From NCBI RefSeq assembly GCF_019801965.1, contig NZ_JAHVIA010000003.1, positions 1-64,000 on the forward strand: 64,000 nucleotides of DNA, given 5' to 3'. The translations under genes were made by a program, and so were the position numbers. Positions 54,777-62,994 of the stretch are shown piece after piece. Position 1 is the stretch's first letter; each line of letters begins with the position of its first letter. Under the pieces are notes generated by a model, which was given only the letters and a program-made list of their open reading frames with translations, had not been told where the DNA came from and made no database searches. The DNA is from Salipiger bermudensis (GTDB lineage: Bacteria; Pseudomonadota; Alphaproteobacteria; Rhodobacterales; Rhodobacteraceae).

Positions 54777-56650
54777 GCACGCTGGCGCTTCTCGCGCGCA
54801 ACAGGCTGGCGCTGGCCGGGCTGATCGTCATGGGTCTGGTGGTCGTACTGGCGCTGCTGACGCCGGTGCTGCCGCTGCCCGACCCAGACGTGACCAACAC
54901 CGGCAACCGCTTCGTGAAACCGTTCTCCGAGGGCGCCCTGCTGGGGACGGATCATCTCGGCCGCGACCAGCTCTCGCGGCTGATGTGGGGCACGCGGCTG
55001 AGCCTCGCCGTGGGCTTCGCCGCCGCGGCGATCGCCGCGGTCCTGGGCGCGGCGGTGGGGATCGTCGCGGGCTATTACGGCGGCCGGGTCGACAACCTGA
55101 TCATGCGCGGCGTCGACATGCTGATGGCGTTTCCCTACATCCTGCTGGCGCTGGCCATCGTGGCGGCCCTCGGCCCCGGCCTGCTCAACGCGCTGATCGC
55201 GGTGGCCGCCGTCAACATCCCGTTCTTCGCCCGCAACATCCGCGGCATCACCGTGGGCATCGCCAACAAGGAATTTGTCGACGCGGCACGGCTCGCCGGC
55301 ATGAATGATGCGCGCATCATCCTCGGCGAGGTGCTGCCCAACGTGATCCCGGTCATCGTCATCGCCATGTCGACCACCGTGGGCTGGATGATCCTCGAGA
55401 CCGCCGGGCTCTCCTTCCTCGGGCTCGGCTCGCAGCCGCCGCAAGCCGATCTCGGCTCGATGCTGGGCGAGGCGCGGGCGGCGCTGATCACCAGCCCGCA
55501 CACCTCCATCGTGCCCGGCGCGATGATCCTGGTGATCGTCATGGCGATCAACCTGCTGGGCGACGGGGTGCGCGATGCGCTCGATCCGCGGCTGCGCTCG
55601 GGCGCGCTGACCCGGCCGATGGCGGCGACGCTGGTGCGGCGCGAGGGGCCTGTGCCGGAGCCCGTGGGCGATGACGTGCTGAGCCTGCGCGATCTGCAGA
55701 CGCAGTTCCACGTGAAGCAACGGGTCTACCGTGCCGTGGGCGGGGTCAGCCTCGGGGTGAAGCCCGGCGAATGCCTCGGCATCATCGGCGAGAGCGGCTC
55801 GGGCAAGTCGGTGACGGCGCTGTCGGTGATGGGGCTGGTGGCCTCGCCGCCCGGGGTGATCACCGGCGGGGCGGTGCATTACAAGGGCGAGGATCTGGTG
55901 GGCGCGCCCTATGGCCGGCTGCGCGATCTGCGCGGGCGTGAGGTGGCCTATATCTTTCAGGACCCGCTGGCGACGCTGCACCCGCTCTACAAGGTCGGCG
56001 ACCAGCTGGTCGAAGCGATCCGGGTGCACCATGCCATCTCTAACAAGGAGGCGCGGGCCAAAGCACTGAGCCTGCTGCGCGACGTGCGCATCCCCAACCC
56101 CGAGAGCCGGCTCGACAGCTTCCCGCACGAGCTTTCGGGCGGGATGCGGCAGCGCGTCGGCATCGCCATGGCGCTGGCCAACGATCCCGAGGTGATCATC
56201 GCCGACGAGCCGACCACCGCGCTCGACGTCACCGTGCAGGCGCAGATCCTGTCGCTGCTCGACACGCTGCGGCGCGAGAAGGGTCTGGCCATCGTTTTCA
56301 TCACCCATGACTTCGGCGTCGTGGCGCAGCTCTGCGACCGGGTCGCGGTGATGTATGCCGGGCGCATTGTCGAGGAAGGGCCGACGCGCGCCCTGCTCGA
56401 AGCCCCGGCGCATCCCTACACAAGCCGGCTCATCGCCTGCGTGCCGGAGCTGGGCGGCGGCAAGCGCGCGCTGCACGCGATCCCCGGCCTGCCGCCGGCT
56501 GTCGACGACCTGCCGCCGGGCTGCGCCTTCGCGCCGCGCTGCGACAAGGCGCAACCGGCCTGCCGCGAGGGCGAGATCGCGCTGGAGACGCACGGGGCGC
56601 GCAAGCTGCGCTGCCTGTTCCCGGAAACCGAGCTGGAGGGCCGCGCATGA
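54773..56650 (+). CDS. Fused DppC-type permease and DppD-type ATPase
   Basis: This 625-residue fusion has residues about 1-280 as the second permease (LLGTDHLGRDQLSRLMWGTR; EAA loop EFVDAARLAGMNDARIILGE). From about 300 it is the first nucleotide-binding domain: Walker A GIIGESGSGKSVTALSVM, signature ELSGGMRQRVGIAMALAN, Walker B VIIADEPTTALD. The C-terminal oligopeptide/dipeptide ABC domain ends with the Cys-rich PPGCAFAPRCDKAQPACREG. The two parts are normally separate genes. No stop or frameshift is seen at the junction, so the fusion is genuine. Confidence 0.93.
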   Translation: MSTLALLARNRLALAGLIVMGLVVVLALLTPVLPLPDPDVTNTGNRFVKPFSEGALLGTDHLGRDQLSRLMWGTRLSLAVGFAAAAIAAVLGAAVGIVAGYYGGRVDNLIMRGVDMLMAFPYILLALAIVAALGPGLLNALIAVAAVNIPFFARNIRGITVGIANKEFVDAARLAGMNDARIILGEVLPNVIPVIVIAMSTTVGWMILETAGLSFLGLGSQPPQADLGSMLGEARAALITSPHTSIVPGAMILVIVMAINLLGDGVRDALDPRLRSGALTRPMAATLVRREGPVPEPVGDDVLSLRDLQTQFHVKQRVYRAVGGVSLGVKPGECLGIIGESGSGKSVTALSVMGLVASPPGVITGGAVHYKGEDLVGAPYGRLRDLRGREVAYIFQDPLATLHPLYKVGDQLVEAIRVHHAISNKEARAKALSLLRDVRIPNPESRLDSFPHELSGGMRQRVGIAMALANDPEVIIADEPTTALDVTVQAQILSLLDTLRREKGLAIVFITHDFGVVAQLCDRVAVMYAGRIVEEGPTRALLEAPAHPYTSRLIACVPELGGGKRALHAIPGLPPAVDDLPPGCAFAPRCDKAQPACREGEIALETHGARKLRCLFPETELEGRA

Positions 56651-57597
56651 GCCTCGCTTTGCGGCTGGAAAACCTGTCCAAGACCTTCGCCGTAGGCAAG
56701 CGGCTCTTCGGCGCGCCCAAGGGGCACGTGCACGCGGTGCACCCGGTGAGCCTCGAGGTGGCGCAGGGCGAGACGCTGGGGATCGTCGGCGAGTCGGGCT
56801 GCGGCAAGTCCACTCTGGCTCGGATGCTTGTGGGGCTGCTCGAGCCCTCGGGCGGGCATATCGAGATCGAGGGGCAACCGCTCGACAATGCCGACCCGGC
56901 GGTTTTTGGCAAACGCATCCAGTATGTCTTCCAGGATCCGATTAGCTCGCTCAACCCGCGCAAGACCATCCGGCAGATCATGGAGGCACCGCTCAAGCGC
57001 CTGCATGGCATGGGGCGCGCGGAGCGCGAGAAGCGCATCTCCGAGATCTTCGCCCAGGTGAACCTGCGCGAGGAGTTTCTCGAACGCTACCCGCACGAGT
57101 TCTCCGGCGGGCAGGCCCAGCGCATCGGCATCGCCCGGGCGCTGGCGGCGGAGGCGCGCATCCTGATCCTCGACGAGCCGGTCTCGGCGCTCGACGTGTC
57201 GGTGCAGGCGCAGGTGCTGAACCTGCTGGCCGATCTTAAGGCGCGGCTGGGGCTGACCTACCTGTTCATCTCGCACGATCTGGCGGTGGTCGAGGCGGTG
57301 AGCGACCGCGTCGCGGTGCTCTATTTCGGCTCGGTGGTCGAGGTCGGGCGGGCCGAAGAGGTCTTCGCCGCGCCGCGCCATCCCTACACCAAGCTGCTGG
57401 CCGAGAGCGCGCCGGTGGTGGGTCGGGCGCTGAGCGCGCCCGAGGGCCGCGAGACCGAGCTGCCCGACCCGCTGGACCCGCCCAAGGGCTGCGCCTTCCG
57501 GGCGCGCTGCCCCAATGCCGGGGCGCGCTGCGCCGAAGAGGTGCCGCGGCTCGAAGGCGAGAGCGGGCAGGTCGCCTGCTTCCACCCGCTTCGCTAG
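56647..57597 (+). CDS. ABC transporter ATP-binding protein (DppF type)
   Basis: This 316-residue protein is the second nucleotide-binding subunit. Walker A is GIVGESGCGKSTLARMLVGL, signature EFSGGQAQRIGIARALAAEA, Walker B ILILDEPVSALD, and C-terminal Cys motif PPKGCAFRARCPNAGARCAE. Overlaps the fused gene by 4 bases and closes the operon that begins at 52017. Confidence 0.93.
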   Translation: MSLALRLENLSKTFAVGKRLFGAPKGHVHAVHPVSLEVAQGETLGIVGESGCGKSTLARMLVGLLEPSGGHIEIEGQPLDNADPAVFGKRIQYVFQDPISSLNPRKTIRQIMEAPLKRLHGMGRAEREKRISEIFAQVNLREEFLERYPHEFSGGQAQRIGIARALAAEARILILDEPVSALDVSVQAQVLNLLADLKARLGLTYLFISHDLAVVEAVSDRVAVLYFGSVVEVGRAEEVFAAPRHPYTKLLAESAPVVGRALSAPEGRETELPDPLDPPKGCAFRARCPNAGARCAEEVPRLEGESGQVACFHPLR

Positions 57598-57607
57598 GGC
57601 CTCGCCT

Positions 57608-57940
57608 TCAGTGAGAGATCATCCACGGCCGCGCCGCCGGGAAGCTTTTGGAGCCGTCGGGGCGGTGCAGCGTCTTCGACGGCAGCTTCTTCGATCCCGA
57701 GCAGCAGCCGCAGCCGGGCCCGTGCTTGCGGGTGCTCTTCGGGTCATGCCGGGCGCGCTCGTTGGTGGCGAAGGCGCCGCGCCGGGCGCCGTCCATCATC
57801 GCCAGCTGCGGCGCGGTGAAGAGCGCGCGCGGCGCCTCGCTGCCGCAGTCGGGGCAATCGCAGGGCTTGTCGTAATCGGCCATCGCCGCCATCGCGGTGA
57901 ACGGGCCGCAATCGGCGCAGAGGTAATCGTAATAGGGCAT
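57608..57940 (-). CDS. fmdB: FmdB family zinc-ribbon protein
   Basis: This 110-residue protein is read from the ATG at 57940, with GGAG 9 bases upstream; an ATG two codons earlier is too close to that site. The N-terminus MPYYDYLCADCGPFTAMAAM plus CDCPDCG gives the FmdB CxxC...CxxC ribbon. A second Cys-rich patch (GPGCGCCSGS) follows near 85. FmdB was described as a putative regulator of formamidase in Methylophilus. Here it lies directly downstream of fmdA on the same strand. Confidence 0.88.
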   Translation of the reverse strand: MPYYDYLCADCGPFTAMAAMADYDKPCDCPDCGSEAPRALFTAPQLAMMDGARRGAFATNERARHDPKSTRKHGPGCGCCSGSKKLPSKTLHRPDGSKSFPAARPWMISH

Positions 57941-58005
57941 GGTCATCCGCTCCGGGAAGTGCAGGGAGGGAGCCGGGGCGCTGCCGCCCCGACCCGCGAG
58001 AGGCC

Positions 58006-59265
58006 TCAGAGATCGGGGGCCAGCGGCACGTCGACCGAGCCGTCGAGATGCTTGGTCGGTCCGTCGGCGCCGGGCATGATGTCGAACTCGAAGATGTCGT
58101 TCGGCAGCCAGAGCGTGGCGCAGGCATTGGGAATGTCGACCACCCCCGAGATATGGCCCTGCACCGGCGCGGTGCCGAGGATGGCGTAGGCCTGCGCCCC
58201 GGTGTAGCCGAACTTCTTCAGGTACTCGATGGCGTTGAGGCAGGCCTGGCGATAGGCCACGTGCACGTCGAGATAATGCTGCGACCCACCCTCATCGACC
58301 GAGATGCCCTCGAAGATCAGGAAATCGTCGTATTTCGGCTGGATCGGCGAGGGTTTGAAGATCGGGTTCTTGATGCCGTATTTCTCCATGCCGCCCTTGA
58401 TCAGCTCGACGCGGATATGCAGCCAGCCGGCCATCTCGATGGCGCCGCAGAAGGTGATCTCGCCGTCGCCCTGGCTGAAATGCAGGTCACCCATCGAGAG
58501 GCCCGCGCCATCGACATAGACCGGGAAGAAGCAGGTCGAGCCGCGCGACAGGTCCTTGATGTCGCAATTGCCGCCATGCTCGCGCGGCGGCACGGTGCGG
58601 GCGGCCTCGGCGGCGGCGGCGGCGCGCTCGTCGCCCTTCATCTTGCCCATGTGGGCCGACTGGGTGTTGGGCAGCTCGGCCAGCGCCGGTACCCGGTTGG
58701 GATCGGTGGCGACCAGCGCCGCCTCGCGGGCGTTCCACATGTCGAGCATCTTCCGATCCGGCAGGCAGCCGATCAGGCCCGGGTGGATGAGGCCGGCGTA
58801 TTTCACACCGGGCACGTGGCGCGACTTGGTGAACATGCCCTCGAAATCCCAGATAGATTTCTGCGCCTCGGGGAAATGATCGGTCAGGAAGCCGCCGCCA
58901 TTCTGCTTGGAGAAGAAGCCGTTGAAGCCCCAGTTCATCTCTTCCTTGGCGCCGATATCGAGGATGTGGACCTTGAGCAGGTCGCCCGGCTCGGCCCCCT
59001 TCACCCCGATCGGGCCGGAGAGGTAATGCACCTGCTGCAGCTCGACATCGCGCACGTCGGAGGCATCGTCGTTGTTGTGGATCTGCCCGCCGGTCCAGTC
59101 GTAGGTCTCGATCTTGAAATCGTCGCCCGGCTCGACCCAGACCGCCATCGGGATGTCGGGATGCCAGCGGTTGTGGATGTTCTCGTTGGTGTGGGGGCTC
59201 TCGGACAGATCGACCGAGATCAGCGTATCGGTGCCGGTGGTGGCGGAGAACGAGGTGTCAGGCAT
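58006..59265 (-). CDS. fmdA: Formamidase (acetamidase/formamidase family)
   Basis: This 419-residue enzyme releases ammonia and formate from formamide, also acting on other short amides. Family signatures include SPHTNENIHNRWHPDIPMAV, FKIETYDWTGGQIHNNDDAS, GDLHFSQGDGEITFCGAIEM and TCFFPVYVDGAGLSMGDLHF. Length is normal (about 405-420). It follows the UrtE-like gene by 23 bases and precedes fmdB, so uptake and hydrolysis are in one operon. Confidence 0.95.
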   Translation of the reverse strand: MPDTSFSATTGTDTLISVDLSESPHTNENIHNRWHPDIPMAVWVEPGDDFKIETYDWTGGQIHNNDDASDVRDVELQQVHYLSGPIGVKGAEPGDLLKVHILDIGAKEEMNWGFNGFFSKQNGGGFLTDHFPEAQKSIWDFEGMFTKSRHVPGVKYAGLIHPGLIGCLPDRKMLDMWNAREAALVATDPNRVPALAELPNTQSAHMGKMKGDERAAAAAEAARTVPPREHGGNCDIKDLSRGSTCFFPVYVDGAGLSMGDLHFSQGDGEITFCGAIEMAGWLHIRVELIKGGMEKYGIKNPIFKPSPIQPKYDDFLIFEGISVDEGGSQHYLDVHVAYRQACLNAIEYLKKFGYTGAQAYAILGTAPVQGHISGVVDIPNACATLWLPNDIFEFDIMPGADGPTKHLDGSVDVPLAPDL

Positions 59266-59288
59266 GGTAGTCTCCCTGCTTGGTTTGG

Positions 59289-59978
59289 TTAGACGGAAAG
59301 GAATTTCGAGACCTTGGCCTCGTCGATGCCCTCGCGCGGGCTGTCGTGGACGAAATTGCCGTTCTCGATCACCAGCACCCGGTCGGCGACGTCGAGCGCG
59401 AAGCTCAGCACCTGTTCGGACACCACGATCGACAGGCCGCGCTCGTCGCGGATGCGGCGCAGCGTGCGGGCCATCTCGCGGATGATCGAAGGCTGGATGC
59501 CCTCGGTCGGCTCGTCGAGAAGCAGGACCTTGGGGTCCGAGGCCAGCGCCCGCGCGATGGCGAGCTGCTGCTGCTGGCCGCCTGAGAGGTTGCCGCCGCG
59601 GCGGCCCTTCATCTCGAGCAGCACCGGGAAGAGCTCGTAGATATCGCCAGGCACGGTTTTCTTGCCGGTGACGGTGAGCCCGGTCTCGACATTCTCCTGC
59701 ACCGTCATCGACGAGAAGATCATCCGGCCCTGCGGCACGTAGGCGATGCCGGAAGCGACGCGCTCGTGGCTCTTCATCGCGGTGACGTCGGCGCCGTCGA
59801 TGCTGGCGCCGCCGGACTTGGTAGGCACGATCCCCATGAGGGTCTTCATGAGCGTCGTCTTGCCCATGCCGTTGCGGCCCATGATGGCGACGATCTCACC
59901 CTTGGGCACCTCGAGGTCGAGCCCGTGCAGCACCTCGGATTCGCCGTAGGCCGCGCGCAGTCGGGAAATGTTCAGCAT
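59289..59978 (-). CDS. urtE: ABC transporter ATP-binding protein, UrtE type
   Basis: This 229-residue ATPase of the branched-chain/urea/amide transporter class begins MLNISRLRAAYGESEVLHGL. Walker A is GRNGMGKTTLMKTLMGI, signature NLSGGQQQQLAIARALASDP, Walker B LLLDEPTEGIQPSI. The GMGKTT and TEGIQPSI forms are those of UrtE. Next to fmdA. Confidence 0.88.
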   Translation of the reverse strand: MLNISRLRAAYGESEVLHGLDLEVPKGEIVAIMGRNGMGKTTLMKTLMGIVPTKSGGASIDGADVTAMKSHERVASGIAYVPQGRMIFSSMTVQENVETGLTVTGKKTVPGDIYELFPVLLEMKGRRGGNLSGGQQQQLAIARALASDPKVLLLDEPTEGIQPSIIREMARTLRRIRDERGLSIVVSEQVLSFALDVADRVLVIENGNFVHDSPREGIDEAKVSKFLSV

Positions 59979-59990
59979 GGCTCGCGCTCC

Positions 59991-60749
59991 TCAGTGGCCG
60001 AGATAGACTTCGATGACCTTGGGATCGTTCTGCACCCGCTCCATCGAGCCCTCGGATAGGACCTTGCCCTGGTGCAGAACGGTGACGCGGGTCGCGATGT
60101 CCTCGACGAAGCCCATGTCGTGCTCGATGACGATGACCGAGCGGTCCTGGATGATGCGGTTGAGCAGCTCGGCGGTCTTCTTGCGCTCGGCCACCGACAT
60201 GCCGGCAACCGGCTCGTCGAGCATCAGAAGCTGCGGGTCCTGGATCAGCAGCATGCCGATCTCGAGCCATTGCTTCTGGCCGTGACTGAGATAGGCCGCC
60301 TTCTCGTCGAGCTGCTCGTCGAGAAAGATCAGCTCGGCGATTTCGAGGATACGCGCGTTGACCTCCTCGTCGCGGGCGAAGAACAGCGCCCCGAAGACCC
60401 CGTGGCCCTTGGGAAAGCTCAGCTCGAGATTCTCGTAGACCGAGAGATCCTCGTAGACCGAAGGGGTCTGGAACTTGCGCCCCACCCCGGCATGCACGAT
60501 CTGGTCCTCGCGCATCCTGAGAAGCTCCTGCCCCTTGAACTGCACCGAGCCCTCGGTGGCGCGGGTGCGGCCGCAGATCAGATCGAGCACTGTGGTCTTG
60601 CCGGCCCCGTTCGGGCCGATGATGACCCGGCACTCGTTGGGCTCGACATAGAAGCTGAGGTCGTTGACCGCCTTGAAGCCGTCGAAGGAGACGGTCAGCC
60701 CCTCGACCATCAGCACGTAGTTGGGATTGCCCTTGGCGTGTTCCAGCAT
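59991..60749 (-). CDS. urtD: ABC transporter ATP-binding protein, UrtD type
   Basis: This 252-residue ATPase has LMVEGLTVSFDGFKAVNDLS, Walker A GPNGAGKTTVLDLICGRT, signature YLSHGQKQWLEIGMLLIQDP, Walker B LLMLDEPVAGMS and switch His VIVIEHDMGFVEDIA. The SHGQKQWLEIGM form is diagnostic of UrtD. Lies between urtC and urtE with gaps near 12 bases. Confidence 0.9.
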   Translation of the reverse strand: MLEHAKGNPNYVLMVEGLTVSFDGFKAVNDLSFYVEPNECRVIIGPNGAGKTTVLDLICGRTRATEGSVQFKGQELLRMREDQIVHAGVGRKFQTPSVYEDLSVYENLELSFPKGHGVFGALFFARDEEVNARILEIAELIFLDEQLDEKAAYLSHGQKQWLEIGMLLIQDPQLLMLDEPVAGMSVAERKKTAELLNRIIQDRSVIVIEHDMGFVEDIATRVTVLHQGKVLSEGSMERVQNDPKVIEVYLGH

Positions 60750-60760
60750 GTCGGGTTTCC

Positions 60761-61900
60761 TTATTCAGCGGCCGGGGTGGAGGGCGCAGCATCGGGCGTG
60801 CCGCTGTCGCCGCGCGAGCCGAGCTTGCGCAGCCGCGGCATGACGTGCTCCGACCAGACGCCCGCAAGCCCGTTGGGGAAGGCCATGACGACCGCGATGA
60901 ACAGCGCGCCGAGACCGAGCAGCCAGAGCTCGGGGAAGCTCTCGGAGAAGGTGGTCTTGGCCCAGTTGACCAGCAGGGTTCCGTAGACCGCGCCGAGGAT
61001 CGACAGGCGCCCGCCGACGGCGGCGAAGATCACCATTTCGATCGAGGGCACGATGCCCACGAAGCTCGGCGACATGAAGCCCACCTGCAGGGTGAACATC
61101 GCCCCGCCAACGGCGGCGAAGGCCGCGCCGAGGCAGAAGATGAAAATCTTGAAATTGGCCACGTCATAGCCGGAGAAGCGCACCCGGTCCTCCTGATCGC
61201 GCATGGCGATGAGCAGGCGGCCGAGCTTCGACTTGCGGACGTATTGCGCGATCCCGAGGCAGACGAAGAGCAGCGCGCCGTTGACGAAGTAGAGGATCTC
61301 CTTGGCCTCGTCGGTGCGGATGTCCCAGCCCAGCAGGGTGCGCAGGTCGGTGATGCCGTTGACGCCGCCGGTATAGCCCTGCTGGCCGATGATCAGGATC
61401 GTCATCACCGCCGCGATGGCCTGGGTGATGATGGCGAAGTAGACGCCCCCCACCCGGCGGCGGAACATCGCGACGCCGATGATGAAGGCGAAGGCCACCG
61501 GTACCACGATCACCGCGATCAGCGAGAGCGTCAGCGAGTGGAACGGCTCCCACCACCACGGCAGCGCGGTGAGTTGGTTCCAGTCCATGAAATCGGGGAT
61601 GCCCGGGGTCGACTGGATCGAGGTGTTCTCGGGCGTCGAGGCCTCGAGCTTGAGGAACATCGCCATGCAATAGCCCCCCAGCCCGAAGAACACCCCCTGT
61701 CCCAGCGACAGGATGCCCCCCGCCCCCCAGCACAGCACCAGCCCCACCGCCACGAAGGCATAGGTCAGGTACTTGCCGAAGAGGTTGAGCCGGAAGGTGT
61801 CCATGATCATCGGGAAGACGATGAAGATGATGGCGGCGAGGATGGCGAAGCCGATCAGCTCGTAGCGGGTGAACAGTGAATTCTTGCGCGTGACTTGCAT
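60761..61900 (-). CDS. urtC: ABC transporter permease, UrtC type
   Basis: This 379-residue inner-membrane protein of the LivM class has about ten hydrophobic helices. FVAVGLVLCWGAGGILSLGQ and GVFFGLGGYCMAMFL are the UrtC signature, and SKLGRLLIAMRDQEDRVRFS is the coupling loop. Adjacent permease urtB is 13 bases upstream. Confidence 0.9.
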   Translation of the reverse strand: MQVTRKNSLFTRYELIGFAILAAIIFIVFPMIMDTFRLNLFGKYLTYAFVAVGLVLCWGAGGILSLGQGVFFGLGGYCMAMFLKLEASTPENTSIQSTPGIPDFMDWNQLTALPWWWEPFHSLTLSLIAVIVVPVAFAFIIGVAMFRRRVGGVYFAIITQAIAAVMTILIIGQQGYTGGVNGITDLRTLLGWDIRTDEAKEILYFVNGALLFVCLGIAQYVRKSKLGRLLIAMRDQEDRVRFSGYDVANFKIFIFCLGAAFAAVGGAMFTLQVGFMSPSFVGIVPSIEMVIFAAVGGRLSILGAVYGTLLVNWAKTTFSESFPELWLLGLGALFIAVVMAFPNGLAGVWSEHVMPRLRKLGSRGDSGTPDAAPSTPAAE

Positions 61901-61913
61901 CGGTCCGGGCTCC

Positions 61914-62840
61914 TTACTTGCGCAGCTTGAGGGCGAAGAGGCCCTGCGGGCGCAGCATCAGGATGCCAATCACCACGAGCAGCGTGAGAACCTTGGCCAT
62001 CGATCCCGAGAGGAAGAACTCCATGATCGATTGCGCCTGGCTGATGGTGAAGGCGGAGGCGATGGTGCCGAGCAGGCTGGCCGCGCCTCCGAAGACCACC
62101 ACGAGGAAGGTGTCGACGATGTAGAGCTGGCCGGCGGTCGGCCCGGTCGAGCCGATCATCGTGAAGGCCGAGCCCGCGACCCCGGCGATGCCGCAGCCGA
62201 TGCCGTAGGTCATCCGGTCGGTCCATTCGGTGTTGATGCCGACGGCGCCGGCCATGACGCGGTTCTGGTTGATTGCGCGGACCTGCTGGCCCCAGCGCGA
62301 GCGGTACATCATCACGTAGACACCGACGGAAATGCCGATGGCCAGCACCATCACGAAGATGCCGTTGATCGGGATCTCGATCATGTCGGTCAGCGGCAGC
62401 GACCCCATCATCCAGTCGGGAATCGTCACGCCGACCTCGCGGGCGCCGAACACCGAGCGATAAACCTGCTGCAGGATCAGGCTGAGGCCCCACGTGGCGA
62501 GAAGCGTATCCAGCGGGCGCTTGTAGAGATGCCGGATCATCGCCCATTCGACGAACATGCCCAGCGCGCCGGCGGCTATGAAGGCGAGGATCATCGCGAT
62601 GAAGAAATAGGCCGGGAACAGCGCCGGCAGCGCCTCGGCGAAGAAGATTGAGACCAGGTAGGTCACGTAGGCGCCAAGGATCATGAACTCGCCATGCGCC
62701 ATGTTGATGACGCCCATCTGGCCGAAGATGATGGCCAGCCCGAGCGCCATGAGCACGAAGACTGAGAAGAGGATGAGGCCGGCGAAACCCTGCATCGCGA
62801 AGATCGCGGTCAGCTCGCTCCAGCTGTAATCGGCAAACAT
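61914..62840 (-). CDS. urtB: ABC transporter permease, UrtB type
   Basis: This 308-residue protein is read from the ATG at 62840 (MFADYSWSELTAIFAMQGFA), of the LivH class with about eight helices. LMALGLAIIFGQMGVINMAH and GEFMILGAYVTYLV are characteristic. It lacks the long N-terminal periplasmic extension of many urea-system UrtB proteins, so it may be an amide rather than urea permease. An upstream in-frame start at 62954 would add an Arg-rich segment and is unlikely. Confidence 0.88.
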   Translation of the reverse strand: MFADYSWSELTAIFAMQGFAGLILFSVFVLMALGLAIIFGQMGVINMAHGEFMILGAYVTYLVSIFFAEALPALFPAYFFIAMILAFIAAGALGMFVEWAMIRHLYKRPLDTLLATWGLSLILQQVYRSVFGAREVGVTIPDWMMGSLPLTDMIEIPINGIFVMVLAIGISVGVYVMMYRSRWGQQVRAINQNRVMAGAVGINTEWTDRMTYGIGCGIAGVAGSAFTMIGSTGPTAGQLYIVDTFLVVVFGGAASLLGTIASAFTISQAQSIMEFFLSGSMAKVLTLLVVIGILMLRPQGLFALKLRK

Positions 62841-62994
62841 GTGGTCAGCTTTCCTGTCGGGAGAGAACACCCGCGCGCCTGTCCCGACGCGGCGGGGGAG
62901 GAGCAGGGAACGGTTGGCCCGCGCCGAAGGGAAGACGGCGCGGGCACCTTGCACAGGGTCCGGTCGGGGTTGCCCGGCCCTGCGCCCCTGCCTC

